Below are positions 1 through 8,255 of a stretch of DNA of 64,000 bases, in pieces. Under the pieces are notes generated by a model. That model worked only from the letters and a program-made list of their open reading frames with translations, did no database searches and was not told the origin of the DNA. The DNA lies in the NCBI RefSeq assembly GCF_000158195.2, contig NZ_GL987988.1, forward strand, positions 641,747 to 705,746. Reading direction: 5' to 3'. The position numbers and the translations under genes were made by a program. Each line of letters opens with the position of its first letter. Position 1 is the first letter of the stretch. The DNA comes from Fusobacterium mortiferum ATCC 9817. Lineage in GTDB: Bacteria > Fusobacteriota > Fusobacteriia > Fusobacteriales > Fusobacteriaceae.

Positions 1-198
1 AATCATAAAAAACTTATAAAATTATTAAAAATAAATAAAATAGATAAAATGGAATGTAGAAAAAATGAGAAGTTGTGAACTGATATATATTTAAACGTAG
101 CGAATGGGAATAGGAGCTAGAATAGCTGAAACTAGTTAAAATAGCTACTTCCAGATAGTGAAAATAAGAAATTGGCCGCAAAATGGCCGTATAATAGA
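1..198. other. Left-edge sequence without a supported gene
   Basis: AT-rich sequence with no reading frame that looks coding. An open frame on the minus strand across 14-382 has low-complexity Phe/Tyr/Leu/Ser-rich translation and runs through a terminator hairpin and the 3' end of the next gene, so I do not treat it as real. The stretch may be the 3' tail of a transcription unit that starts outside the window. Confidence 0.4.
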
Positions 199-229
199 AA
201 AGCAGCCCTAAAAAGCTGCTTTTTTTATT
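199..229. terminator. Intrinsic terminator, probably bidirectional
   Basis: Arms AGCAGC (201-206) and GCTGCT (215-220) are followed by seven T on the plus strand and preceded by an A-rich run. Read leftward, the same stem is followed by a short T run. It can close the leftward nitrilase-family gene that stops at 312 and whatever enters from the left edge. Confidence 0.7.
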
Positions 230-311
230 TACTATAATTAATGAATTAAAATTATTGTTTTGATTATTTATTTCTTTATCAAAAGTGTTATAGATAAATA
301 TACTTATAGGA

Positions 312-1127
312 TTATATTTGCTTTTTAGATATTTCAGTATTTTTTCTTTCTTTTCTACAAAAATACTCTTTTTTTCTCTCAAAATTAAAATCTTTACACA
401 TTATATTTGAATTTTTTCTAAATTCTTGTATATCAAATTCTAAATATCTTTCCTTTTCTTTTAAAGGAAAAATTAATTGAGTTCCATCATAATTATAAAT
501 AGTACTATTTCCTAAAAAGGTAGCCGATAAATTATTATTCACTTCTTTCCCAACACGATTACAAAGAATAATTGGAGTTAAATTCTCAATAGCTCTTATT
601 TTATAAATTTCATATGTTGTTACTCCACCAAAATTACCCGAAATAAAAATTAAATTAGCTCCTAAGTCTATTTGTTCTCTTGATATCTCTGGGAACCATA
701 CATCAAAACATACTTGAAGACCTATACTTACTCCTTGAACTTCAAAAACTTTATTTTCTTTTCCAGTTTCAAAAAAATTCTTTTCAAAATCAGTTAAATG
801 AATCTTTCTATATGTTCCAATTAAATATCCTTTATCTATTACAATAGCAGAGTTATATATTTTATCTCCATCTTTTTCAGCTACTCCAACTATTACAGAT
901 TTTTTATTTTCTAATGTTATATTTTTCAACTTATTTATTAAGATATTTTTTTCTAATTCTGTAGCTATAGAAAAAAGTTCTTCTCTATTGTTATAAAGAT
1001 ATCCCCTATCTGAGAGTTCAGGTAAAATAAATATATCAGCATTATTATTAGAAATTATTTTTGAAATTTTAATAATATTTTCATTTATATCCTTACAAAT
1101 ATTTATTTGTAAAATTCCTATTTTCAT
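312..1127 (-). CDS. Carbon-nitrogen hydrolase (nitrilase superfamily)
   Basis: A 271-residue protein with the three catalytic positions of the nitrilase superfamily. Glu37 lies in FILPELSDRGY, the catalytic Lys in YRKIHLTDFE at about residue 105, and Cys140 in LQVCFDVWFPE. The family hydrolyses amides or nitriles through a Glu-Lys-Cys triad, usually in the cytosol, and members of this length are mostly omega-amidases, carbamoylputrescine-type amidases or of unknown substrate. The ATG follows an AAGGAGAG ribosome site. It lies 146 bp downstream of the kdpD-like gene in the same direction, with a terminator after it. The substrate cannot be named from sequence; the C-terminal tail is lysine-rich and atypical. 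Confidence 0.88.
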   Translation of the reverse strand: MKIGILQINICKDINENIIKISKIISNNNADIFILPELSDRGYLYNNREELFSIATELEKNILINKLKNITLENKKSVIVGVAEKDGDKIYNSAIVIDKGYLIGTYRKIHLTDFEKNFFETGKENKVFEVQGVSIGLQVCFDVWFPEISREQIDLGANLIFISGNFGGVTTYEIYKIRAIENLTPIILCNRVGKEVNNNLSATFLGNSTIYNYDGTQLIFPLKEKERYLEFDIQEFRKNSNIMCKDFNFERKKEYFCRKERKNTEISKKQI

Positions 1128-1273
1128 AAACTCTCCTTTCTATTTTTTATGATTATATTATACCATATTCAAAAAATATTACTATATTTATAATCAAAAC
1201 ATATACTTATTGATAAATTTTTGAATTATTTTATTAATTTATAATAGAATTTAAAATAATTTGAAAAAATAAA

Positions 1274-2416
1274 TTATAAATCCCAAGGAATAATTCTTAT
1301 TTCAGTTCCTTTTGAATGTTCAATAATTTTGTTTATAATCGATCCCTTAAAAAATGTAGTTAATTTATTTCTCTTACTATGTCCTAAAACTATTTGAGTA
1401 ATTCTTTTCTCTTCTGAGAATTTTAATATTTCTTTTACTATATTTTTTCCTTGCAATCTTATTGTCTCTGCACCTAAATTTCTAGCTAGTTCCTCATGCT
1501 TTTCAATAATTTTCCAATCTTCTAAAGAATAACCTTTTGATAAAAGACTTTTTTCTTCTACACATATTACATAAAATTCACATCTATATCTTTGAGCAAT
1601 TCTTGCTCCATATCTAATTACTTTACTAGCTTTAGGACTTGATGAGATTGATACTAAAACTCTCTCTGTTGTGTGCCAGTTTGTTTTGATATTTTTATTA
1701 TTCATATATTCGTTAAGATTATTATCTACTTCTTGAGCTATTTGACGAAGAGCAATTTCTCTTAAAGCACTTAAATTTCCTTTTCTAAAGAAGTTTTTTA
1801 AAGCTTGTGAAACAGTATTTAGATTATAAATCTCTCCTCTCTCTAATCTTTCTTTTAAACTTTCAAAAGATATATCTATAACTTCTACTTCATCAGCTTG
1901 TGTTAATACTGTATCAGGAATAGTTTCTTTTACTACAATACCTGTAATAGTTTGTACCACATCATTCAAACTTTCAAGATGTTGAATATTTACTGTAGTA
2001 TGTACATTAATTCCTGCATCTAAAATTTCTAAAACATCTTGATATCTTTTTTCATTCTTACTTCCTTTCATATTAGTATGGGCAAGTTCATCTATTAAAA
2101 CAATATCTGGATGTCTTTCAATTATTTTTTTTACATTTACCTCTCTATATATTTTTCCTGCATATTCAATGTCTTTTGTAGGAATTTGTTCTAAAATACC
2201 TATTTGTTCAGTAGTAGCTTTTCTATCATGAGGTTCAATATAACCTATACATATATCTTCTCCTCTTTTTACTCTGATATTAGCTTCTCTAAGCATAGTA
2301 TAAGTTTTACCTACTCCTGGAGAATATCCTAGATATATTTTTAATTTCCCTCTTTTTTCTTTGTTATAGATTTTTAATGCCTCTTCTGGAGTAAGTCTCT
2401 TTTTTTCTTCTGACAT
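1274..2416 (-). CDS. kdpD: KdpD-type sensor lacking the kinase: KdpD domain plus USP domain
   Basis: A 380-residue protein matching only the cytoplasmic N-terminal half of KdpD. The KdpD domain has a Walker A (GYSPGVGKTYTML) near residues 31-43 and a Walker B-like IVLIDELAHTN. A universal-stress-protein domain covers about residues 250-380. The four membrane helices, GAF region and histidine kinase of full KdpD (about 900 residues) are absent, and the protein ends cleanly after the USP domain. I chose the ATG at 2416 because AAGGAGAAAGAT lies directly upstream; a longer frame to 2479 overlaps a terminator. In other bacteria the KdpD USP domain binds c-di-AMP. Here the SxS part of the reported motif is present (SISSS), but the later FTAxY part reads FYVIC, so ligand binding is uncertain. 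It lies next to the Trk genes and near kdpFABC, so a K+-linked role is likely. Confidence 0.9.
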   Translation of the reverse strand: MSEEKKRLTPEEALKIYNKEKRGKLKIYLGYSPGVGKTYTMLREANIRVKRGEDICIGYIEPHDRKATTEQIGILEQIPTKDIEYAGKIYREVNVKKIIERHPDIVLIDELAHTNMKGSKNEKRYQDVLEILDAGINVHTTVNIQHLESLNDVVQTITGIVVKETIPDTVLTQADEVEVIDISFESLKERLERGEIYNLNTVSQALKNFFRKGNLSALREIALRQIAQEVDNNLNEYMNNKNIKTNWHTTERVLVSISSSPKASKVIRYGARIAQRYRCEFYVICVEEKSLLSKGYSLEDWKIIEKHEELARNLGAETIRLQGKNIVKEILKFSEEKRITQIVLGHSKRNKLTTFFKGSIINKIIEHSKGTEIRIIPWDL

Positions 2417-2459
2417 ATCTCTTTCTCCTTTTTTATTTTTTAATTTATTAATCAATATA

Positions 2460-2503
2460 TAAAAACTCAAGAATAACAATATAATAAAAGCTATTCTTGA
2501 GTT
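2460..2503 (-). terminator. Intrinsic terminator of the leftward K+ operon
   Basis: Arms AACTCAAGAATA (2464-2475) and TATTCTTGAGTT (2492-2503) form a 12-bp perfect stem. Read leftward it is followed by a T run. It lies between the trkH stop and the kdpD-like start, so the kdpD-like gene probably needs read-through or its own promoter. Confidence 0.85.
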
Positions 2504-2514
2504 ATAATTTTTTA

Positions 2515-4002
2515 TTAATTTTCTAAATTTTGTGATTTAATAAATTTAAAATCTCTAATTATTCTTAAAATAGAATAAAAAACTACTATAAATTCAAGTC
2601 TACCTAAAAACATCATTATAGTTTCTATAATAAGAACTAGATTAGGGGCATTTGGAGACGTAATTCCTATTGATAACCCTACTGTACTCAAACAAGAAGC
2701 TATTTCAAATATACTCTCTCTCATACCATAGCCATGAGCCATAAGAATAATTACAGAGATAATAAACATAATCATATATATAGTAGTTATAGAACAAACT
2801 TCTATAATATGTTTATCAGAAATATAAAACTTTCCATCAGCTCTATTTACTGAATACTCTTTTACAACATTTCTAGGAAACACATAACTTTTTATATTCC
2901 ACCATAAAGATTTAAATAAAATATAGACTCTATATTGCTTAATACCTCCAGCAGTAGAACCAGTTCCTCCTCCTATTATCATCATTAAAACTAATATAAA
3001 TATTCCAAAATCATTCCAATCGGTATAACCGACAGTAGAAAATCCTGTAGTAGATACAGCAGAGATAATTTCAAATACAGCTACTCTAATACTTTTAGAT
3101 AAACTTTCAAACATATCTTTAGTAGTAAAAAATAATGTTAATGGAATAGATAAAGAAAACATAAATAACATAGTTTTAAACTCTCCTATTCTTAAAAACT
3201 CTTTAACTTTTCCTTTCCAAAGTATAGCATGAGCAGCAAAGTTAATAGTTCCTAACACCATAAGTATAATTGTAATAAGCTCTATTGTTGTACTATTGTA
3301 ATATCCAATACTTTCATATTTAGTTGAAAATCCTCCTGTAGATACAGCAGCAATAGAATGATTGATAGCATCAAATATAGGCATTCCAGCTAAAACATAT
3401 AAAATAATTCCACCTATAATATAGCTTACATAGATTATCATTATCATCTTAGTAGTTTTTCTTATATTTGGTACTAATTTATCTGAACGAGCCTCTGCAT
3501 TATAAAGCCCTACCCCATGTGGACCAATGATAGCAGAGAGCATAATTACCACAAGACCAACTCCACCAAGAAACTGCATAACACTTCTCCAAAGTAAAAC
3601 CATATGGGTAGTCTCTCTTACATCCACAACTGATAGCCCTGTTGTAGTATATCCACTTACCACTTCAAACATAGCTTGTACAAAATTAAGTTGTCCTGAT
3701 ATTACAAAAGGAAGAGATGATAAAATTAAAGTAGTAATCCATGATAATAATACTACTATTCCTCCTTCTTGAATAGACATAGTAACATTTGTTTCTTTAG
3801 CAACAAATCTTTTTAGATTAAATCCTATTACAGCAGTAAAAAAAGCAGTAGCTATAAAGGCGAAAATCTCTAACTTTTTATATGAAAAAAAAGGAATAGT
3901 AAGTAATGGAGTAAGCATTGCTATGCTTACTCCTAAAAGTATTACCCCTGTATATCCTAATATCAATTTATATCTACTCTTTAAAATCTCTACTCCTTTC
4001 AT
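2515..4002 (-). CDS. trkH: TrkH/KtrB-family potassium channel subunit
   Basis: A 495-residue membrane protein that forms the K+ translocating pore. The four selectivity-filter loops of the Trk/Ktr/HKT family can be read: SGYTTTGLS, AVSTGGFST, AVSTTGFSTVG and CLSTVGLSIG, each with the filter glycine after Thr/Ser. They are separated by hydrophobic helices. The length agrees with TrkH/KtrB. Its ATG overlaps the stop of the upstream TrkA-type gene (TAATG), so the two are translationally coupled. In this family the pore is gated by a cytosolic TrkA/KtrA ring, and two candidates are encoded immediately upstream. The whole operon lies behind a c-di-AMP riboswitch, consistent with shut-off of K+ uptake at high c-di-AMP. 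Confidence 0.95.
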   Translation of the reverse strand: MKGVEILKSRYKLILGYTGVILLGVSIAMLTPLLTIPFFSYKKLEIFAFIATAFFTAVIGFNLKRFVAKETNVTMSIQEGGIVVLLSWITTLILSSLPFVISGQLNFVQAMFEVVSGYTTTGLSVVDVRETTHMVLLWRSVMQFLGGVGLVVIMLSAIIGPHGVGLYNAEARSDKLVPNIRKTTKMIMIIYVSYIIGGIILYVLAGMPIFDAINHSIAAVSTGGFSTKYESIGYYNSTTIELITIILMVLGTINFAAHAILWKGKVKEFLRIGEFKTMLFMFSLSIPLTLFFTTKDMFESLSKSIRVAVFEIISAVSTTGFSTVGYTDWNDFGIFILVLMMIIGGGTGSTAGGIKQYRVYILFKSLWWNIKSYVFPRNVVKEYSVNRADGKFYISDKHIIEVCSITTIYMIMFIISVIILMAHGYGMRESIFEIASCLSTVGLSIGITSPNAPNLVLIIETIMMFLGRLEFIVVFYSILRIIRDFKFIKSQNLEN

Positions 4003-4667
4003 TATTTATCACCTGATAATATACTAAAAAGTTTTCTTTGTTCAGTAGGTAATGAGAGAATAATTAATTTATCATCATAATAAATTTTAGTATCTCCTCT
4101 AGGAATAACAGCTTCTTCTTTTCTAATTATACAACCTATAATAGCACTATTTGGAATTTTTATTTCACTTAACATTTTTCCAATTACAGGAGAAGTTTCT
4201 GTAATTTTTATTTCAAATATAGATAATTTACCTTCATCTAATGAAATAAGATTAGTAATCTCTTCAATTGAGATCTTTTGTTCTATCATAGAAGAGATTA
4301 TATTAACTGTACTTATAATTGTATCAAGTCCAAGTTTTTTAAATATTTCTACATTTTTAGGGTCATTTACTATAGCAAAAGTTCTAGCTACTCCATATAA
4401 TTCTTTTGCCATTTGACATATTATTAAATTATCAGGGTCATGTTGAGTTAAAGCTATTACTATATTTGCATATATTGCTCCAGCATCTTCTAAGATAGTT
4501 GGTTTAGTAGCATCTCCGTAAACTACTTCTATCTCTTCGTGTTCTTTAGAAAATTTTCTACAAATTTCTTTATTATTTATAATTAAAGTAACATGATGTC
4601 CTTTAGATATAAAAGATTTTATTAAAAAATGTACTTCCTTTCCTTCTCCAACTATTATTATATTCAT
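4002..4667 (-). CDS. trkA: TrkA-like regulatory subunit with RCK_N and RCK_C domains
   Basis: A 221-residue cytosolic protein. The N-terminal part is a Rossmann-like TrkA-N domain starting MNIIIVGEGKEV, with acidic dinucleotide-binding positions around VVYGDATKP and a conserved IVIALTQHDPDN. The last 80 residues resemble TrkA-C (EIKITETSPVIGKML). The glycine motif is weaker than in its neighbour (VGEGKE rather than GxGxxG). Start ATG follows AAGGAG. It is translationally coupled to the channel gene. In the family, the RCK ring gates the TrkH/KtrB pore in response to ATP/ADP or NAD(H), and TrkA-C is a known c-di-AMP-binding domain in several KtrA/KtrC proteins; binding here is inference. Confidence 0.9.
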   Translation of the reverse strand: MNIIIVGEGKEVHFLIKSFISKGHHVTLIINNKEICRKFSKEHEEIEVVYGDATKPTILEDAGAIYANIVIALTQHDPDNLIICQMAKELYGVARTFAIVNDPKNVEIFKKLGLDTIISTVNIISSMIEQKISIEEITNLISLDEGKLSIFEIKITETSPVIGKMLSEIKIPNSAIIGCIIRKEEAVIPRGDTKIYYDDKLIILSLPTEQRKLFSILSGDK

Positions 4668-4692
4668 ATCAAAACTCCTTATTATAAATCTT

Positions 4693-5103
4693 TTATATTA
4701 AATTTTTAAATTTTTCTACAGATAAAAGAGTTGGACTTATTGTTTCTATTCCATATTTTTCATAAATCTTATGTTTTGTTGGGTCAAATACTCTAGCTAT
4801 AACTGTTGGAACTTTATATATTTTCTTAGCTATCTGAGCTATCATAATATTTGTATTATCATTATTAGTAGCAGCTAATAATATAGCAGCCTTTTCTATG
4901 TTAGCACTTTTTAAGGTATCTTCATCCATTCCATCAGCTTCTATTGTAAAACCGCTAAAGTTTTCAGTGAGAAGATTAAAATTATCTTCATTTTTATCTA
5001 TTATCACTACACTTTTTCTTTTACTTGAAAGATATTCAGCTACATTAGAACCAAAACGACCACACCCTATTATTATTACATAATCATTTTCTATTTTACT
5101 CAT
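4693..5103 (-). CDS. Short TrkA-N (RCK_N) protein
   Basis: A 136-residue protein consisting of a single TrkA-N domain, with a canonical dinucleotide motif GCGRFGSNVAEYL near the N-terminus, an acidic EADGMDEDTL and the conserved AILLAATNNDNTN. There is no TrkA-C domain. It lies between the response regulator and the two-domain TrkA-like gene. The two proteins may assemble a hetero-ring, because this one has the better nucleotide-binding motif and the other has the C-domain. That division of labour is inference. The ribosome site is weak (GGGGTAGAAGAAT before ATG), suggesting coupling to the upstream gene, which ends 7 bp away. Confidence 0.88.
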   Translation of the reverse strand: MSKIENDYVIIIGCGRFGSNVAEYLSSKRKSVVIIDKNEDNFNLLTENFSGFTIEADGMDEDTLKSANIEKAAILLAATNNDNTNIMIAQIAKKIYKVPTVIARVFDPTKHKIYEKYGIETISPTLLSVEKFKNLI

Positions 5104-5109
5104 ATTCTT

Positions 5110-5784
5110 CTACCCCAATTTAATATCGTTTATTATTGATTCTAATTCTGTAATTCTATCAAGATTACTATTAGCTGGTTCATATGATGGGTCTAAAGCT
5201 AAAGCTGCTCTATAATATTTTTGTGCTTCATCAACATTTCCTTTATATTCTTCAATTACTCCTAAAAGGTTATGGGTATCTGGAAGTCCAGGTTCTTTAC
5301 TAATTGCTATTCTAAGTGCTTCAATGGCTTTATCAAATTTTTTCTCTATAATATTAAGCTTAGCAAACTCAATGTATTCTTCAAAAGTATTAAGTTTATC
5401 CTCTTGTAAATTTTCTCTTGAAAAAACTTTAGCTACTAAAGCTTTTATTTGGTCTGGAGTAAAAGGTTTACTAATAAAATCAATAGCATTTAATTTAATA
5501 GCAGTAACAGCTTCTTTTATAGTTCCATAAGCTGTCATCATTATTACATTACTTTTATTTTCATTTTCTCTCAATTCTTTTAAAACTTCCATTCCTGTTT
5601 TTCCAGGCATTTTAATGTCTAAAAGAATTAAATCATATATTTTTTTTTGATTTAAAAGAATATCTAGTCCTTCTTCTCCATTAATAGCTGTATCTACCTG
5701 ATATCCTTCAGATTCAAGACAATAAGTAAGAGTCATTCTTATATTTCTTTCATCATCTATTATTAATATTTTTTTCTTTTCCAT
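5110..5784 (-). CDS. Response regulator with TPR output domain
   Basis: A 224-residue protein. Residues 1-120 are a CheY-like receiver with acidic pocket IIDDE, phospho-acceptor Asp56 in LLDIKMPG, MMTAYG and the conserved Lys in FISKPF. Residues about 130-215 form tetratricopeptide repeats (KFDKAIEALRIAISKEPG and DEAQKYYRAALALDPSY). No winged helix, LuxR helix-turn-helix or AAA+ domain is present, so it probably acts by protein contact rather than by DNA binding. I took the ATG at 5784, spaced correctly from AGAGGTG; a GTG nine bases upstream is less likely. The cognate kinase is the next gene upstream. The likely target is the Trk system encoded downstream, by inference. Confidence 0.9.
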   Translation of the reverse strand: MEKKKILIIDDERNIRMTLTYCLESEGYQVDTAINGEEGLDILLNQKKIYDLILLDIKMPGKTGMEVLKELRENENKSNVIMMTAYGTIKEAVTAIKLNAIDFISKPFTPDQIKALVAKVFSRENLQEDKLNTFEEYIEFAKLNIIEKKFDKAIEALRIAISKEPGLPDTHNLLGVIEEYKGNVDEAQKYYRAALALDPSYEPANSNLDRITELESIINDIKLG

Positions 5785-5836
5785 TTTTTTCACCTCTATA
5801 ATTTTTTATATTAGTTATATATTAAAATTTAAAAAA

Positions 5837-7678
5837 TTAATTTTTTTTACATTTAAGAGAAAAATAAAAAGTACTTCCTTTTCCTAATTTACTATCTACC
5901 CAAATTTCTCCGTTATGATTTTTTATAATTTCTTTACTTATAGAAAGTCCAAGTCCTGTTCCTTCTATTTTACCGTCGTTAGATACTTTAACTTGAATAT
6001 ATTTATTAAATATTTTTTCAAGTTGGTCTTGAGGAATACCTCTTCCTTCATCTTTTACAGCAACTACTAAATTCTCATCTTTTTTAAATGCTTCTACTAA
6101 TATATGATTAGGTTCTCCTTCCTTTCCATATTTTATAGCATTCCCTATAAAATTAGTTAAAACTACACTAATCTTATTAAAATCTGCTATTACTGGTGTA
6201 GAATTATCTATATTTCCTAATTCTAAAGTGACATTTTTATTTTCACAAAGATTTCTTAAAGGTTTTATAGCAAAATCTATAATTTTTTTAATATCACACT
6301 CTTGGAAATTCATAGGAGTTTTTCTAGACTCTAGTCTTGATAAATCCAATAAATCTTTTATAAGTAATTTTAATCTATCGTTATCCAATTTAATTGCAGT
6401 AACAAGTTCTTTTTGTATATCATTTAATTCTCCAATACTTTTATCAGATAAAAGCTCTACAGCCATACCTATTGAAGTAAGTGGAGTTCTAAATTCATGA
6501 GAAACAGTAGAAACAAAATTATCTTTCATTTGGTCTAATTCTTTAGCTTTTGTAATATCTTGAAGAAGAATTACTATTCCTAGTCTTTCTCCATTCTTAC
6601 TTATTATAGAATTAATAAATACCTTACAATATGTAATTAATTCTCCTTTATTTAGAGATATTTCTAATTGTTTCATTGTAGATTTTATCTCATCATTATT
6701 AAGAATTTCCTGTACACTATCATAAATTTTTTTATTATTTATAGCATGTAAGAAAGGTTGTTTTAAAAGCTCTTTTTCTTCAATATTTAAAAGTTCTTCT
6801 GCAGCTCTATTTACTAAAATTATATTATTTTCCATATCAGTTACTATAATTCCATCACTTATACTTTCTACAATAGCTTCAGCTTTTCTTTTTTCAGTCA
6901 TTAGTCTTTTTATATTGATAGTTTTATATTTTTCCAACTTTTGTGCCATTTGGTTGAATGCTAATCCCATTTTACTAAATTCTTTATCTAAATTTTCAGG
7001 GATTCTTTGTGAGTAATCTTCACTAGATACTCCTTCTATTTTTTCTACAAAAATATCAAATTGTTTTAATATTTTAGCAATAAGATAGCTTATTATAAAA
7101 ACACCTAGAATTATTATAGAAATTGATGCTATAAATGTAAATATTACTGCTTTTTGAGCTGTAATACTAGCTTTATCTCTTTTAATTAACATAGCATTTT
7201 GATTAACACTTACTAAATCTTTAGATAATTTTTTTATATTTTCAAATTTTGGAAAAATTTTCTTAAAATAATATTCAGATTGTTTTTCCTTTAAAAATAA
7301 AAAATTATTAAATTCTTCAACATAATCCCCATATTCTTTAGCTATTTGATTTACTATTTTACTTTCTCCTTGTTCAGTTATATTATTTTGGGCATCTTTT
7401 AAAGCAACTAAAAATTCTTTTTTATTAATTGTAAAATTTTTTATATACCCTCTTTCTTTAGTAAATAAATATGAAAGCTGTAAACTATCTTGTCTTTCAA
7501 TAGATGCAATCATTTTTTGAGCTGCTACAATACTTTTATAATTAGAATCTAATATTCTTTCAATCGAATTATTAAGTCTTCTAAAATTGATAACAGACCA
7601 AATACTATTGATACTTATAGTAAATAAAAAGACAATAAATATCAAAAAAATCCTAGATTTGACACTTTTAATATACAT
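5837..7678 (-). CDS. Membrane sensor histidine kinase (HAMP-PAS-HisKA-HATPase)
   Basis: A 613-residue kinase. A first membrane helix is at about residues 9-30, a periplasmic four-helix-like sensor follows, and a second helix is at about 178-202. HAMP, PAS (SISDGIIVTDMENNIILVN), HisKA with phospho-acceptor His394 in STVSHEFRTPLTS, and an HATPase domain with N box (NAIKYG), DEGRGIP and GTGLGLSI complete it. The architecture resembles KinB/NtrY-like kinases, not KdpD. The ATG follows a GAGGG ribosome site. It is the first gene of the leftward K+ operon and directly follows the c-di-AMP riboswitch terminator. Confidence 0.93.
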   Translation of the reverse strand: MYIKSVKSRIFLIFIVFLFTISINSIWSVINFRRLNNSIERILDSNYKSIVAAQKMIASIERQDSLQLSYLFTKERGYIKNFTINKKEFLVALKDAQNNITEQGESKIVNQIAKEYGDYVEEFNNFLFLKEKQSEYYFKKIFPKFENIKKLSKDLVSVNQNAMLIKRDKASITAQKAVIFTFIASISIIILGVFIISYLIAKILKQFDIFVEKIEGVSSEDYSQRIPENLDKEFSKMGLAFNQMAQKLEKYKTINIKRLMTEKRKAEAIVESISDGIIVTDMENNIILVNRAAEELLNIEEKELLKQPFLHAINNKKIYDSVQEILNNDEIKSTMKQLEISLNKGELITYCKVFINSIISKNGERLGIVILLQDITKAKELDQMKDNFVSTVSHEFRTPLTSIGMAVELLSDKSIGELNDIQKELVTAIKLDNDRLKLLIKDLLDLSRLESRKTPMNFQECDIKKIIDFAIKPLRNLCENKNVTLELGNIDNSTPVIADFNKISVVLTNFIGNAIKYGKEGEPNHILVEAFKKDENLVVAVKDEGRGIPQDQLEKIFNKYIQVKVSNDGKIEGTGLGLSISKEIIKNHNGEIWVDSKLGKGSTFYFSLKCKKN

Positions 7679-7729
7679 ATTTACTTCCCTCTAAAACAGT
7701 TTTAAGTTATAATATTCCCTCTAGCTTGT

Positions 7730-7765
7730 AAAAAAAATAACACCACAACAAAAAGTCATGGTGTT
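7730..7765 (-). terminator. Terminator of the c-di-AMP riboswitch (expression platform)
   Basis: On the minus strand AACACCA and TGGTGTT close a hairpin that is followed by ATTTTTTTT. It lies between the riboswitch aptamer and the kinase gene, as expected for a transcription-attenuating platform. Confidence 0.85.
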
Positions 7766-7773
7766 AATACACA

Positions 7774-7912
7774 ATGCATGGCTCTTTTCAACGCTGACGA
7801 GGTTAGCTGTCGGGCTCGGATTGAAAAGTATCCTATTCTCAATTGAGAAATACGCCCCAAGAAGGTTGGGTCCCCCGCTCTATTTTTATCCTAAAAATAG
7901 ATTAAGCAAATG
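7774..7912 (-). promoter_or_regulatory. ydaO/yuaA-type cyclic di-AMP riboswitch
   Basis: Read on the minus strand, this stretch has the ydaO motif hallmarks in order: GCTTAATC near the 5' end, GCGGGGGACCCAACC, TTGGGGCGTA, AGGATACTTTTCAATCCGA, GCCCGACAGCTAACCTCG and the closing GTTGAAAAGAGC. Members of this class bind c-di-AMP and usually stop transcription when ligand is high. The class is known in front of K+ transporters and cell-wall hydrolases. Here it precedes the kinase, regulator and Trk operon, with a terminator directly after it. Confidence 0.93.
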
Positions 7913-7935
7913 GTAATATTCTTTTTACAATTCTG

Positions 7936-7963
7936 ATTATACTACTAACGAATAAAAAGTCAA
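7936..7963 (-). promoter_or_regulatory. Promoter of the riboswitch-controlled Trk operon
   Basis: On the minus strand TTGACT (7958-7963) and TATAAT (7936-7941) are separated by 16 bp, just upstream of the aptamer. It diverges from the kdp promoter with about 58 bp between the two -35 boxes. Confidence 0.75.
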
Positions 7964-8021
7964 GATTTTTTTAACGATAAATAAATTTTATTTTAAAAAT
8001 ATTTTAAAAAATTATTTTTTC

Positions 8022-8050
8022 TTGACATTCATATAAAAAAGTGATAGGAT
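8022..8050 (+). promoter_or_regulatory. Promoter of the kdp operon
   Basis: TTGACA (8022-8027), a 17-bp spacer and TAGGAT (8045-8050). The predicted start near 8057 gives a leader of about 257 nt before the first micro-ORF. Confidence 0.75.
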
Positions 8051-8152
8051 TCAAAATCATAAAACAAACCTCTAGCTAATTAAGATATATTTTATCAAAC
8101 TAATTAATTATAATTTAAGTTTATTCTGATATTTATTTATCTGAGTTAATTT

Positions 8153-8203
8153 ATGAAGGGGATTTATTCTGAAAATTTATACCTAAGTAATAAACTGTTT
8201 TAG
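8153..8203 (+). CDS. Possible 16-codon leader peptide of the kdp leader
   Basis: An ATG-initiated frame of 16 codons (MKGIYSENLYLSNKLF) whose stop lies inside the 5' arm of the attenuator-like hairpin at 8192-8235. There is no good ribosome binding site (only TGAG upstream), so it may be chance. I list it because a ribosome stalled here could influence the hairpin. Confidence 0.2.
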   Translation: MKGIYSENLYLSNKLF

Positions 8204-8255
8204 ATACTTTATATAAAAGTATTGAAAAGCAGTTTTTATTTTACCTTTTTTTCTA
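8192..8255 (+). terminator. Attenuator-like terminator in the kdp leader
   Basis: AAACTG (8192-8197) pairs with CAGTTT (8230-8235), and inside it ATACTTT pairs with AAAGTAT. T-rich runs follow (TTTTTATTTT and TTTTTTT). It lies between the kdp promoter and the first micro-ORF, so kdp transcription must pass it. The upstream 135 nt of leader do not match the ydaO consensus or another class I recognise. Confidence 0.65.

Noticed and set aside
14..382. 122-codon leftward open frame at the window start
   Set aside because: Low-complexity translation; it crosses a terminator and the end of the nitrilase-family gene.
8057..8200. A second ydaO riboswitch in the kdp leader
   Set aside because: The conserved blocks (GCGGGGGACC, TTGGGGCGTA, GACAGCTAACC) are missing; only the Trk side has them.
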